NCBI GenBank assembly: GCA_914767715.1
Contig: OU612070.1
Span: forward strand, 15,517,501 to 15,581,500
Source: Membranipora membranacea
Taxonomy: Eukaryota > Bryozoa > Gymnolaemata > Cheilostomatida > Membraniporidae
DNA length: 64,000 nucleotides
Reading direction: 5' to 3'
This document shows, in pieces, positions 24,495 to 37,396 of this stretch; position 1 is the stretch's first letter; the number at the start of each line of letters is the position of its first letter. A program made the translations under genes and the position numbers. The notes beneath the pieces were generated by a model. The model was not told the origin of the DNA and did no database searches. It saw only the letters and a list, made by a program, of their open reading frames with translations.

Positions 24495-24692
24495 CTCAAA
24501 TATGGTTTGGCTGCCAACAGACTGAAGCGTCAACTATATTACTTAACTGCACAAGTCGACCACACCCAGCTCAGTGGAATTGTCACTTAATATCAATACA
24601 ATGGAATTCATGTTAACATAATTTATTTCAATGCTGTTTCTTGTCGTTTACTATACTGTTTGCCAGATTAGAATTCATTGGTTAGTTTTAAC

Positions 24693-26503
24693 CATAGAGT
24701 TATTATATACTCTAGAGTGGACAATGCAGTGCTCAAAACGTCCTACTTAATTATTGCGAAATCCATGATGCGACGCAATCTGGTTGTGCATGGCTAGTGC
24801 CTGTATCATATAACTTATCATTGAGTATATAGGAATTGAGCATGACAATTTATGTTTTAGAGTGCTTATAGCCATTTTTGCGGAAAATTTTTCATGTCAC
24901 ACCATGTGAAACACTTGTAGGTATTTTCACTTGCAGCCATTTGAAATTTTTTCTATCTTTTCCGATCAAAATAAGCCAAAACCCCAACCGCAAGCACATC
25001 ATTGTGATGAAAAAAAATTACCGGGCTAACTTGTTTTTTCCATGTTTCCCCCAACCATAAGTTGTATTCTGTCTCTTTTACTCATATGTTAGCCATCAAG
25101 TGAGTTAATGTTATTTGTTCAGTACAAGTTGTACACATAGCTTCTGGTAAAGCTGACTGGAGGTTAAAAGTCGGCCTCTAAGTTCCGCCATTTGCAGAAG
25201 CAATTTACATAATCTAAGATTCGTCGTTTAGATTTAGATATGTCATTTAGAGTTCTAAATTCCCTCTCTGGTGGTGTCCTCTAGTTTTTGAATTCGCAAA
25301 ACCATTCAACCATACACAGCAGGTTTTGAAGGCATATCAATAAATGCATTTCGTTTTTGATAACTCGCTGAGTATCAAGTGAATCTTTGAATGGAAAACT
25401 CACATACCTATCCAGACTGACTCCAGATTTTACAGAACAAACACTCACTAAGGTGACATTTTACGTTGCAGATATTTCTGATTTCTCACCATACTTGAAA
25501 TAAGGGACCATTTGCTTCAGAGCGGTCGGTCGCTGTGGATGTTTGATACAATTTTCTGGTATGTTTATTATGACTTTGGTTGTTTGTTTGTGTTGTAAAT
25601 TAGTTGAGATGGCAACTTAGGCATCATAAAGAATATTTTGTATACACTCCAGTCAAGGCACTGGCAGTTGACGTACACATGTGTATTTGTTTGCATAGTT
25701 TTGAGGGAAGGGGGATTAGTGTGTAGTGTGCAATCCTTCGAAATGACCAGAGTTAGCACTTCATGCAGCTGTGATTCTCCTTCAGAAATTTATTGATGCT
25801 ATAAAAATATAAGAGAGGCAGAAAGTGATCTAATGAGCAATGAGGACTGACAGTAACACCACATCTGTTTTAGCACCAATCTTAATTGATCTTCTGTGAC
25901 ATAAGAAACAAAAAAACATATTATAATATCCTCAATAAAGTAATGTTATCTGGAGAGCAAATCTGAATCCGGACTTTATGTACACTGTGACTGAAAATGA
26001 GGCAAGCTGCAAACACTTACACCTCCGATCACTTGTTCACAGGCTACTCGTACTTCATTTAATCAAAAATAAAATAAACCCACTGAATGTGTAACATATG
26101 TGTAAGAGAGACAGGACACAGCTTATATGCCTGCAAGTGGCAGTAGAAAAAACAAGCTAGCCCTGTAATTTTTTTCATCACAATGATGTGTTTGCGGTTG
26201 GAGTTTTGGCTTATTTTGATGGGAAAACATAGAACAATTTTCCAATGGCTGCAAGTGAAAATACCTACAAGTGTTCCACATAGTGGGCCATGAAAATTTT
26301 TCTGAAAAAATGGCTTTAAGCGCTCTAAAACTTAAATTTTCATACCCGATTCCTAAATTATCAATGATAAATTATATAATACAGGCACTAGCCATGCACA
26401 ACCAGATTGCGTCGCGTCATGGATTTCGCAATAATTAAGTAGGACAAAAACTGATGCTATTTTTGTACACATTGTCCACTCTAGAGTATATAATAACTCT
26501 ACG
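24693..26503. mobile_element. 1.81-kb foldback element, hAT-like, about 350-bp TIRs
   Basis: The arms at 24693-25040 and about 26145-26503 are inverted copies with an estimated 85-90% identity by eye. Both contain tagagttattatatactc, tggttgtgcatggctagtg and ttacttgcag-like blocks in mirrored order. An exact 8-bp duplication gttttaac flanks the element (24685-24692, 26504-26511). The interior has no transposase frame, so it is non-autonomous. TSD length suggests hAT. Confidence 0.85.
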
Positions 26504-26511
26504 GTTTTAAC

Positions 26512-29079
26512 TGTTGCCAAATCAAAAGTTGATCGCATTCCAGAAAAAAACATAGGAATCAAATATGATTATATATAGTTTCCTATCTGAGAGATCAGCA
26601 GACAAATGAGTCATATATTTACGGAAATTATGTATCCTTGGAATAAGGAAAATTCTCTCTAAAATTTTGCCGCCCATGCTTCGGGTTGTGGCGTTTGAAA
26701 GGACATCTGATTTTGATCAACATCCCTGTAACTAGACTCTGACATCAAAATGTTAACCCATCTCTATTGAAGCTGAAAGACACCTTTGTTAGCTATGAAT
26801 GAGATCTAACCTTGACAAATATTTTGGCAAAGCTATGAAACGGTTACATGATTACATAATTATCTGACAGTTTTATGAGGAACTAACCACAGTACTTTCT
26901 GTACAATGGAGAGGAAATTTATCCATGCAGTTGAATTCATGCTTTCAAATAAAATTGTACCACACCCATACTCACAATGAAACTATGTATGCGTGAGATG
27001 TAATTCAGTCAATCAAGTTTAAACATTATGGTGTTTCAATGAATACTTGTAGATACATGAGCGATTTGACTTTAATTTGTTCTCGTTTAATCAAATGCTA
27101 GATATGACTCATATATACGAATTCAACAACACAGCATCCTCAGCAAACTTAAAATCAATAATAACAAATTTTCATCATAAGTTGTGTATATTATGTCTCA
27201 GTTCAAAAGCCAATGCAGAAAAGAAAACAATTCTAGTTCTGAAACCCACTATGGTTCAACAACACTTGAAGAAGAGAAGTCGTAGTTTTGTACAGAATTA
27301 TAATTTCATTGTCACACACTGACATTCTTACATATCTTGAAACAGCATAGTAGTATAAGCATTATATATAAAGCTAGGTCCGAGGGTTGATGCATCCTAC
27401 CATTTTAAATTGAGATGATATTTTAAAAGGATTTCCAGGTATTGAATCAGCTAGGTTATACAAGCTAATTTGTGAATGTTATAAACTTGGTGAAATCAAT
27501 GTTACTCATGTAATCACGTGCAAAAAAGGTCTATATGTATTTTTTTCAAAATTTTTATTTCTTTGTTATTCAAATTAAGCTATTTTTTGGCTTTCTAACG
27601 CTATCAAAAACTCTCTGAAACTCCTACCACAAATAGCCAGAAAGCTTCAAGCAAAAAAGGTCTATAAGTTTTTTTTTCTCAATGACAATGAAAGCCATCC
27701 TCAATTGACCGTGAATGCATTCATTTGAACAATGCAATTACGATTCTAATGACTGCGCTTGCTAACAATGACTCGTTTTGAATGACAATTGATGCAGATA
27801 GACCGTTTTTGCCCGAAGAAATAGCCAAATCTGAATTTTGTTGCGATATCTTTTGAACCGCTTGTTTGATCATTAATTAATTAACGCCAAATGAATCGTC
27901 TTAATTTTTCGCATATAAAAGTATATTTGCAATAATTTTAATGTTAATTAGAAAATTAGAAATTTGGAAAACGTGTTTTACCAGGAATATTTCAATCCGC
28001 AGATAGCTCGTTTTTGCCGGTGAAATCTCGCATGAAAGGCAGGGGAGCAAGATAGGAGATCACAGTCAGCCCACTGGCTGTAGCGCAATCAGGTCAGCTC
28101 TCTAACTTGTGTAGGAGATGTGCGATGCTCAATGTGTTGAATTCGAGTTCTGGACTATGGCATGACAATAGCGAAGTTTTGCCGATGAGTTGATGGAACA
28201 CGAAGCTCCCTGCACTGGTTTGGCTTAGAGTGTGAGCATGATTGTGATAGGGTGAACATTGTCGCAGAGAAACAATGACAAGCTGGCAGCCATAGTTTCT
28301 AGTGGGAGACCTGAGTGATGTGCAGTGGTGTGCGCACCACTGCATGCCGTATCTGAAACACTGAACAAAACGAAAGTCAAAATTTATTCCTAATAACTGA
28401 CAATACCTGCACTAATTAGCCTATATTATTCAAATTATGATTTGAATAGAAAAAAACTATGAAAACATTTTTTAAAGCCTTACATTAGGGCGAATTAACC
28501 CTGCTTTCCTTTTTTCTGAGCAATTCATTCATATGTTGCTGGATGAGAGTGTCTTGCTCTGTCACAAATGGAACAAGTTACTATGAATTGTGAAATGTGG
28601 CAGTTCATTAGCTGATAGGAAAAAGATGAGACCTACAACAATGAAGGGATTTCTAATAATTTACTCAAATAAATAAGTGATATTATGCTCTATCACGAAG
28701 ATTTGCACAAGGGAGGAGAGTTCTGGGTTAGGAATGTGTGAAATCATCCTGAAATATTTCTCACTATGATACAGAATGTGAAATGAAATACATACATACG
28801 TACATACATACATGTCATTTTTGAGGTAACTAATGCTTTCAAATAAACTATTACCACACCCAAAGCTCAATGAAATTATCTATATTTGAGATGCAATCAT
28901 TGTGTATTAAGTAACTGGGCGAGGCAAATATAAATCTGATTATTAATATGAGGAATTTGTCTGGCTTCAAGGTAGCTGAAGATGCTCAATGGATGTCAAT
29001 GGATTCATAGTTGATCAGACATGCAACACATTTTTATCTCAATGATCTTTTTCGGTAAACAACACGACATTTTATCTTA
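26512..29079. other. Intergenic stretch
   Basis: No gene is supported. It contains a duplicated caaaaaaggtctata motif (27524 and 27653), a second repeated pair around gcagata with cgtttttgcc (near 27793 and 28000), a tRNA-like repeat near 28070-28160, and an acatacat run near 28790-28812. Confidence 0.45.
28070..28290 (+). repeat. tRNA-like repeat (possible SINE)
   Basis: The head ctggctgtagcgcaatcagg resembles an A-box and tgttgaattcgagttctgg a B-box at the expected distance. The body is unrecognised and no tail is clear. Confidence 0.35.
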
Positions 29080-30125
29080 ACTTCCTCATAGCAAAGAGGT
29101 TGATTCTCGCTAAGCTCTTTATATATGAATCCATTCAAATGATAATTAGATATTAACACTCAAATCGACAGGTAATGACAACACAAAGAACTTAGGCTCA
29201 ACCGATAGCATCTCTTTCAATAGAGACTATTGTCTGATCCAAATTAAAATATCACTGTGACAAAACTTCCTCATAGGAAAAATGTGAACACTGGCTAGAC
29301 TTCCTTATATGTGAAAAAAATTCAAACCATAATTAGATATTGACAAGCAACTCGACAGGCGATGACATGACAACTCAAAGAGCTTAGGCTCAACAGATAG
29401 CATCTCTTTCGATAGAAACTCTTGTCTGATCCAAACTATAATATTACTGTGACAAAACTTCCTCATAGGAAAAATGTAAACACTGGCTAAACTTTCTTAT
29501 ATGTGAAAAAAATTCAAACCATAATTAGATATTGACACGCAAATCGACAGGCGATGACATGACAACTAAAAGAGCTTAGGCTCAACAGATAGCATCTCTT
29601 TCGATAGAAACTGTTGTCTGATCCAAACTATAATATTACTGTGACAAAACTTCCTCATAGGAAAAATGTAAACACTGGGTAGACTTTCTTATATGTGGAA
29701 CAAATTCAAACCATAATTAGATATTGACACACAAATCGACAGGCGATGACATGACAACTTAACGAGCTTAGGCTCAACAGATAGCATCTCTTTCGATAGA
29801 AACTGTTGTCTGATCCAAACTATAATATTACTGTGACTAAACTTCCTCATAGGAAAAATGTAAACACTGGCTAGACTTTCTTATATGTGAAACAAATTCA
29901 AACCACAATTAGATATTAACTATAATAACACACAAATCGACAGGCGATGACAACACAAAGAACTTAGGCTCACCCAATAAAATCTCTTTCGCTTGAAACT
30001 GTTGTCAGTTTTTGTTCTTGTCTGATGCAAACTATAATATCACTGTAACCAAACTTCCTCATAGGAAATAGGAAAAGACTCTCTTATATGTGAATCCTGT
30101 TCAAATGATTATTAGAATTATTAAT
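29080..30125. repeat. Tandem satellite, 192-bp unit, about 5.5 copies
   Basis: The marker acttcctcatag recurs at 29080, 29265, 29457, 29649, 29841 and 30053 (spacings 185, 192, 192, 192, 212). Each unit also holds attagatatt, atcgacaggcgatgac, gcttaggctcaac and ttgtctgatccaaact in the same order. Central units are nearly identical and outer units more diverged, as expected for unequal exchange. No open frame persists through the units. Confidence 0.9.
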
Positions 30126-32946
30126 ACAAGAGGAACCAACACATTATCAGTCACTTTCCACACTGAGTTTAGGCGGCACGGCATTTCGGGCGAATCATGG
30201 AAAGGGCCAAATTCGACTGAAGGCGATGCGACCAAATTGTAACGAATTTAGGCCCAAGTCGATGCATGGGGGAGCCAAAATGGTCTTATTTGAAATTCTC
30301 TCTTGAAAAAAAAAGATCAAGGAAATTATCTCTCTTCAGTTCTTTCACAAATTTCGAAGGTTAAACATGTTTTCCAGGCAAGAATGTTCTATTGTTACAT
30401 TTAGTCATGATGATATACTTACTTTTACAGCATTTGTTAAAGGAAAGGAGATGTACAGGTACATAGACAGTAAAAACTGTAATGAATGAGAATGTTTATG
30501 CAGAGTTTGCATAATTCATGACTGAGAGTAAGTTTTTGTTGTTGCAATTAACTCCACAAGGAATCTGAGGAATTTGTCTATATACATATATATATATATA
30601 TATATACTTTAATTGTCAATCTACAATCATCTTTAGGAATGTTTCTCATGCAGTGACAGAACAAAAAAACTTAAACAATGAGGAAAAGCGGAGAGAAAAA
30701 TAAAAAAATAAACTAGTAATGAAAATTAATAGGACTTAATGCGCTTTGATAGTTGTTGTTTAAAATGAGTAAGTTTGGTTGCTGAGCGTATCTGAATTGG
30801 TGAAGAGTTAAACGGTGTAGTGATTTTTTGTCTTGATTGCTGTTATAATGTAATAGATGTTTGTCTCTAAAAAAAGTTTTAGAGCTAGGTGGAATAAATG
30901 GTAGTTTAGTTTGTTTCAAGTCTTTAGACAATTTATATTGGACCCATCATCTTTTTTTAACCAACACTTTGTTGATATATTTAGGTAAAGTACACCTGAC
31001 AGCAAAAATTGGTTGAATAAAGAATTGACATCAATGAATTCACTATGGTGGATAGTAGCCTGTCTTAATATTATTAATATTTATTTGTTTAAAGAGGTTT
31101 TCTAGAAAGTTTGCAGATAACAGAGTAGTTAAATATAACTTGTTGACCTCTTGACAAGCTTCCTGGTGATGCTTTGGACTCGCTTCAGACTTTTGCCTCT
31201 CCTACCATTTTTTCTCAATCACGGCCCTGCTGCATATACTGTCGCGTGCGTGGGAATTATTGAGGGCTCATAATTCGTAAGATGATTCACACAATATTTA
31301 CATGCATAATGATATGTCCGGAATTAACAGCTGTTGGATGTTTGCTGATGATATACTGCCTCTGTTCTACTTGCTGCAGTTATATCACTAGAAAAGAAAG
31401 TGCAGACAGGTCATAGCAGCCTGTCTGTCGGTCTATCTGTCTGTCTGTCTGCACTATTGCATGAAGTAGTGAGAGACAATTCTTGCGCGTAGACCTATAA
31501 CTTTTTTTGTTGCTTTTGACATAAATATGATTGGAGTTACATCCTCCCGATAATAGAGCAGACAACCTACAATAATGTTCTCAGTCATATTGCAATAATT
31601 GTACCATACTAATTATGTACCTTGTATCGTTTCAAATTCGTGGGCAGACTTTGCAACCATCTCTACACCTTTCATCTCTTAGCTGGTTTGACAAATATCA
31701 TAGCATAAAACATTGATGATTTTCATTTTGCGAAACAATATTTACACTAATGTTTTAAATGATATAAAGAAAGTGCATCATCATAAATATTCGAGCTGTT
31801 GAATCAAATTCTTCAGAATATCATTAACATTCTATTCACTCAGCGTAGTATTGAGGTGTAGCGTCTGTGAGGCGGTACAACGTTTTATAGACACAATTTG
31901 ATAAATTTGACTAGAGCCTTAAATCTAAGAAACTTTAAATCTTGCCTCGATATATTGTCTAATCTGCAGATTAATTTGATAAGAAGTAGTGATTCTCAAC
32001 TACTAGTGAAGTTAAAGATAAGGTAAAAGTAAACAACTGAAGGCCAAGTGGCGGATCAGCAGGGGTAAGATCCTGGGGTTTGAGGATGTTCTGAACAGCA
32101 GAAATTGATGCCGCAGTTAAGATATAGGACAAACTATTTTACAGTTTTTTTTCCTGCTTTAGTGCACATTCAATACATTTGCTAATCTAATTTCACAATA
32201 GAAAATCAAAACTAACATGTCTATTAACCCCTGTATATAAAATCGTTGATCCAGTTTGTTTTTGCCACTTAATGTTCTGGTCCCAATTATCTAAAGCTAG
32301 GTGCAATCTGGTATATGAGACCGATCTCGTTTTGCTACCTTGTCTGCTCAGAGTCACGAAATAACGTCAGGAGCACTGAGATTTATATTCCATTGAGTTT
32401 GAAATTCAACCGGGGTTGAAAAAGGCTTGTCAGTAGTGACTCGATGACTGACACTATAGCAATTTGATTATCAGTATCCATCACTGCTGCACTGTCGGGT
32501 ATAAGCTACCAGGAGAAAGACTTTAGACATTAGTGTTGGTGAGAATATTATTGACAATTACCTTATAACACTTTGACCATGGTACTGTTTTAGGCTGACC
32601 AAACACTGCTAGGGGAAGACAGTTCTTTTCTCGATTCACAAAATATCAGAATCAGCACGGAATAGATTTTAGTTTAGAAGTGAACAATTAAATAATTGTC
32701 ACAACAGACCAATTGGGATAATAATTGTATTGACTAATGATAAGCTGTAAACAGTGCTCAGAAGGCCGAAAACTCGAGTTAGTGGCATTACATTATCAAA
32801 CATGCATTGCGTTTGATTATGTAATGATGCCACCAACATGTACTTAGACTAAATAAGTGGCTTGTACATTCAGCAAACATAAAACGTGTCCTTCAAACAT
32901 ATACCACTGATTCATGGAAATGTTGGGTGCAACACGCTGTTTTCAA
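30126..32946. other. Intergenic stretch upstream of the MFSD4-like gene
   Basis: It contains a (TA)n run at 30585-30606, a minus-strand open frame at 30713-30931 that may be the tail of a LINE, a dispersed repeat at 31070-31150 and a tctg run near 31428-31452. No gene is supported. Confidence 0.45.
31070..31150. repeat. Dispersed repeat, partner at 2408-2490
   Basis: Shares ggttttcta-aaagttt and aataacttgttga blocks with the sequence just left of the plus-strand LINE. Confidence 0.4.
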
Positions 32947-33077
32947 CTAGAACAGGTTTGTTCCCTCTGTGGTAGCAGCGTGTTATTGCAAAAGTCGGGT
33001 ATCGGGGTGCGGCCGCTTCAAACAAAACTTTTTAGAATTTCCTCCATATTCACAGAGAGAACAAACCTGTTATAGTT
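32947..33077 (+). promoter_or_regulatory. Predicted stem-loop in the 5' leader of the MFSD4-like gene
   Basis: The arms ctagaacaggtttgttccc (32947-32965, continuing to 32972) and cacagagagaacaaacctg (33051-33069, continuing to 33076) are inverted copies with few mismatches, 78 bp apart, ending about 85 bp before the ATG. A smaller pair, acacgctg and cagcgtgt, is nested across the left arm. It may be a MITE or a leader structure. Whether it is transcribed is unknown. Confidence 0.5.
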
Positions 33078-33160
33078 CTGAACACAGCCTCAGATTGGCT
33101 CAATTTATGATCTTCAGTTGTCATATTATTTGTATTAGCAGTAACATCCAGGCTAACAAC

Positions 33161-36100
33161 ATGGAAAAATCAACAGAAAAATTTGATTTCTCTGAGGGAG
33201 AAGAGGATAATGCTGGAAATGATACAAATCAACCATCTCTGCTCTACAAAGTCCTCAAAACGATCAGCATTGTCATAGTATGGATGGCGATTGTAAGTAT
33301 GATTGATAAGTAATATAATATTTTCAAACCAAAATAATTCCGCATTATGGCTGATATGACCTGACATACTTTCTCTGTTTGGCCAATTTCCAGGAAAATT
33401 GTGCAAATCTGACATCTGATAGGGATATCGGTAAACAAAAGAAGACATGTAAAATTACAGAGCAGAACTGGAACTACTGGGTATACCGTTGAATTAAAAA
33501 AAAATTTCGTTTCCCAATTTCAAAATCAAAATATAACGAAGGTGGAAGCCGACAATTATACAGCCAAGTTATTTGATGGAGTATAATGTACAAATAACAA
33601 AATCATCGGTCAAAGTCACTGCGAGTTCAGAGATTATCACCACCATAACCTCATATTGTCTTAGGCCTAGCTAGTATTCCATGCCAAGCAGTATAGAGAT
33701 AAAAATCACAAGTTTATACAGCGTATAGTGTCATCTAAATGTCTTCACAATTGTATTGACGATAGAAAGGTCAAAACAAGGCTAAGCTGTTGCCATATGT
33801 CAACTATGATGACGTAGTAAGAAGATAGTAGATATGGTCGCTTTATAGCATCTGTTTAACCAAACACTCTTATGACACCTAATAATGTGCCAAACAATCA
33901 CTTAAGGGCTGCCTGCCTAAATTTGACTTTTGATTATGTCATTTATCTTTTCCTGAGTTGGTTTTGTTTTCCTCAAATTGTGAGGTTGAGGGATATGATT
34001 GCTTCATTGCGGTGAATATGACTTATCTTGCATCCGACATCCCGAATTTGTTTCATCAAATATCAGCTATCTACCGAGTATTAGAAATATTTAACTGCAA
34101 TTGTGGACAGCAGATTTCAGTTTCTCAAACATTGAATGGAATGCATTCTGTAAGAACCCCATAAATTTAGCCTGCCTGACCTGGTCAGTTTTGACAATTT
34201 ACTGCCTTGCACTCTGACAGGCTTGAAATTGTCTTGACATGTTTAAAGAGGGGATAACTTAAGGGATAATTGAAAATAAGAATTACACCTAAAGTTCAAC
34301 CCTAGATCAAGTTTGATCAAATTTGCCCGCATCCCAGTTGCACCCAACCACTGCGGCGTGACCAGTGGAGGGGTAGCAACTACAAATGCAGTCAAATGGA
34401 CTAAACATGGTCTAGTTCAACTCAGTCAAATCACAACTCTTTCTTTCCCCTGCCACAGGGACTATGGTCAGAGGTTAATGGTGCTACATTACAGGACCTG
34501 ATGTACAAGACAAGCTCTACATACGAGTCAATGTCTAGCGCGATCTCTATGAGAGGTGCAGGCAGTCTCGCTGGTTCTATATTAGGTAAGAGGCTGTGTT
34601 TGTTTACCAGATAATTACTAAATAGGAGGGATGAGTTTTCGAAAACAATGGAGCTCTGTTGCCATTTTGTAAAAGGAAATAAGGAATTTGAATTTGCCTT
34701 CAGCTATTGCAGAATCCTGAATATTGAATAATCGACATTCCAAATTCAGCTGTAAAGCCTTTTGAAATATAGTATATTGTTGTTTTTTAGTTAACACTAT
34801 CCCGGTTCTGAGTTGCTCGGAAAATTCTCTATCCTTGTCTGATGCCATAAACCGTCATTTGATGATCCAATGTATTCTTTTTACTGTGCTGCAATGTACT
34901 GTTTGCTAAGTTATATGGAAGACAACTCCTGTGTCATCAACTATTTTCACTTTTACAGGAGGAGGTGCGATCGTTGACAGATTTCACTCTAAGGCAGAGT
35001 TAATTTTAGCGCTGTGTGTGGCTGGCTGTGGAGTGTTGAATGCAATAGTACCATACAGCCAGTGGATCGAGTTACTCTATGCTTTGTTTCTGGTTGAAGG
35101 ATGGCTGGAATGCTTTGTTAATGTCGGTAAGAAAGTTTTGAAATTAAATTTAAAACCTGGTAGCAAATCAATGACATAATTGGTTTGAAAACAGGTGTGC
35201 CAATTTTTTTTGGATAGGAATTAGATTCACGCTGACATCGAGCCTACACCATTGGCAGTGTTTCTCTGATCGGTAGACTCAATTTAGAACGAGTACCAAG
35301 CATGTGCCCTCCCTTATTACGGATATTCGATGTCTGGCCGTCACACCAAATTCATTCTGATGGTACTCAAGCGATCAGAGATATGTATGCAGTATATCAT
35401 GTGATGAGTTTGGTTTAGATTGGTATAGCATTAAATTGAAGTTGCAAAAACGTGACACCATTACAACTTCATATATTTATGTATATATACATAAATATAT
35501 GTATATATATCATTGTATATTATGTATTCATTCACTACGATTTTAATTGATGTATTTATGTTTTTAGCTGGCCAAGTGGTGATCATGGATATATGGGTAG
35601 AAAAAGCCAGCGGACCACTACATCTTATTCACCTCGGCTACGGAGCGGGTAGTTTTATCGTCCCCCAACTAGTAGCGCCTTTCATCAGCGATGCACTTCC
35701 AACAGAAGAAACAATAAAAAACCCAGCTTGTGCTACAGAAATTATTGCGTCAAACTCTACCAATATGACAACACTGGCTCCAATTCCTTCAGAAAACCTC
35801 CAGAATGGATTTTGGATTGTCTCAGGTGCCATTATACTTATATCAGCAATCTGGTTTGGCTACTTTTTCTTTGATAAAAGGAAGTCTGAGGATTCCACAG
35901 GTGGACAGGTCAAGGATTTAAAGTTGAAGCAGATTTTCAACCCAAACACGTGTTCACCTGGCCACCCAATTTTTGCTGTTCTGTTGCATATTTTGATGTT
36001 TATGTGGATTTATACCGCAGTCGCAGGTGAAAGAATATTTGCTAAATATCTGTACTCTTATGCAAGAGAGCAAGCTTGCTTTGCAAAGCAGGAAGCGACC

Positions 36101-36589
36101 AATATGCTAACTGCATTTTGGTTATCATTCACTGCTGGAAGATTCGCTGGTTTTATGGTCTCAAACTTTGTGCCGATGAAGATTTTCATTTTCATTGAGG
36201 GTGTTGGCAACGTTGCAAGTGCTTTGGTTTTGTATTTCTTCAGTGCCAACAAGTTGGTTTTGTGGGTGACTGTTTGTGTGTCGGGAGTTTTCATTGGTCC
36301 ATGCTACCCATCAGGTCTTGCTTGGGCCAATCGTTACATGGTTGTCACGGCAACAGGTGTAACAGTGTTATCTATTGGTGCTGGAGTTTGTGATCTTACC
36401 CTCCTACCAGCAATAGGCAATGCAATAGATAGTATGGGTATTTCTGCTATGACGTATTTCACACTAGGTTTCGGGGTCGTTGTCTGCGTGATGCCATTCC
36501 TCATGCAGGGTGTGGCCTGTACAAGGGGTGACAGGTTTGAAAGGGAGGCAAATGAGGAAGGAAATGGGAACCAACAAAGTGCTGCTTAG
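33161..36589 (+). CDS. MFSD4/NaGLT1-like sugar transporter (4 exons)
   Basis: Plus-strand exons 33161-33292, 34459-34585, 34959-35126 and 35568-36589 join in phase into 482 residues, close to the 500 or so of MFSD4 proteins. Borders are GTAAGT, GTAAGA and GTAAGA donors with CAG or TAG acceptors. A short acidic N-tail (FSEGEEDNAGND) leads to helix 1. GLWSEVNGATLQDL matches the GLCIAFLGPTLQDL signature of MFSD4. GGGAIVDRF is the loop 2-3 MFS motif, and HLIHLGYGAGSFIVPQ lies in helix 4-5. A loop with NST and NMT sequons follows. Twelve helices are expected in the plasma membrane. Vertebrate relatives include a sodium-dependent glucose transporter, so a sugar substrate is likely but inferred. The ATG at 33161 has an aacaac context. 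The same frame is open upstream to 32969, which is a possible longer start. Confidence 0.85.
34302..34415. repeat. Hairpin MITE, copy A (partner at 61205-61329)
   Basis: Inverted ends ctagatcaagtttgatcaaa and its imperfect mirror at 34393-34415 enclose a second inverted pair (gcatcccagttgc and gcaactacaaatgc). The same order of blocks is found at 61205-61329. It lies in intron 1 of the MFSD4-like gene, 43 bp before exon 2. Confidence 0.65.
35230..35395. repeat. Dispersed repeat copy, partner at 38620-38765
   Basis: The blocks tgacatcgag, caatttag, gtacc, catgtgc, caaatt and gatggtactcaagc occur in the same order at both places, at similar spacing. It lies in intron 3 of the MFSD4-like gene. 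Confidence 0.5.
35464..35525. repeat. TA-rich microsatellite before MFSD4-like exon 4
   Basis: A run of tatatatacataaatata-type sequence that is partly palindromic and ends about 40 bp before the acceptor of the last exon. Confidence 0.6.
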
Positions 36590-37090
36590 TTTGCTTTCTC
36601 GTATTCAGAGGATGATGTCCAAAATCAGTTTGTTTTGACTGACTAATCATTATCTATCGCCTTTGCTGTTTATCAGGGACTAATTGTCTCATATAAAAAC
36701 AACTTCACTGATACGTCTGACTAATACTTAATAACAACAATTTTTTTAAATTACATTTTTGTAAAGACCAATTCATTTTTAACTGTGGTGATACCAATAA
36801 TGCTTTCAGGACCATTTTTGTGCCTGATTAAATCAAGCATGCTTTCAAGCTTTAAATGATTTTTTAAAATATTTTATCTTTTCTTTATCTTTTTGGACTG
36901 ATATAAAAAAAAAAACATATACATGAATCCCCCTGATGCATAATTAGTAATACAATGTAAATTAACTAAACCTATAATTTTGTTAAAATTCATATAAATT
37001 TATATATTTTTTGCCTTTCATATCAGTTTATGACATATCACGAAAAACATTAAAGATTACGAACTGTTGCTGACAATTAATGTTTAGAAA

Positions 37091-37345
37091 TAGGAGTAGG
37101 AGGTGGCTCAGTTGATGAGAGCACCGGACTTCAGCACGCAAGTGTTGAAGGTCGTGGGTTCGAGTCCCACTGCAACCCACTGACTACTGGGACCTGTATG
37201 ATCCCCAGGTGTGCTCCAACCTGCCTACAAACTGATAGCAAATGGGCGCAAACATTGCACCCATTCTTCTGAATGAGGCGCTTGACTGACCGTTGCAATT
37301 TTAAGCAATTTCTATTTAAAAATAAATATATATTATATTTATGCA
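37091..37345 (+). mobile_element. tRNA-derived SINE (partner at 55270-55490)
   Basis: The head ggtggctcagttgatgagag is an A-box and cgtgggttcgagtcccac a B-box. The body (ctactggg, ccaggtgtgctccaacctgc, gaatgaggcg) matches the reverse-oriented copy at 55270-55490 block by block. Two copies with the same head and body show one SINE family. It sits between the convergent MFSD4-like and DCST1-like genes. Confidence 0.75.
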
Positions 37346-37357
37346 AATATATACAGA

Positions 37358-37363
37358 TTTATT
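37358..37363 (-). terminator. AATAAA polyadenylation signal, DCST1-like gene
   Basis: AATAAA on the minus strand about 35 bp after the stop codon at 37397. Confidence 0.55.
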
Positions 37364-37396
37364 CAGCAGTAGGTTACCATTCTTAGTAACATGGTG

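Noticed and set aside
29080-30125. Regular repeat spacing that could suggest a CRISPR array
   Set aside because: Whole 192-bp units are repeated without unique spacers, and the DNA is eukaryotic. It is a satellite.
30713-30931. Minus-strand frame resembling a LINE tail
   Set aside because: Composition fits a LINE C-terminus, but no RT motif is near and the match is too vague to annotate as one.
34618-34848. Minus-strand frame in the MFSD4-like gene
   Set aside because: It falls in an intron, has no domain and no neighbours on that strand.
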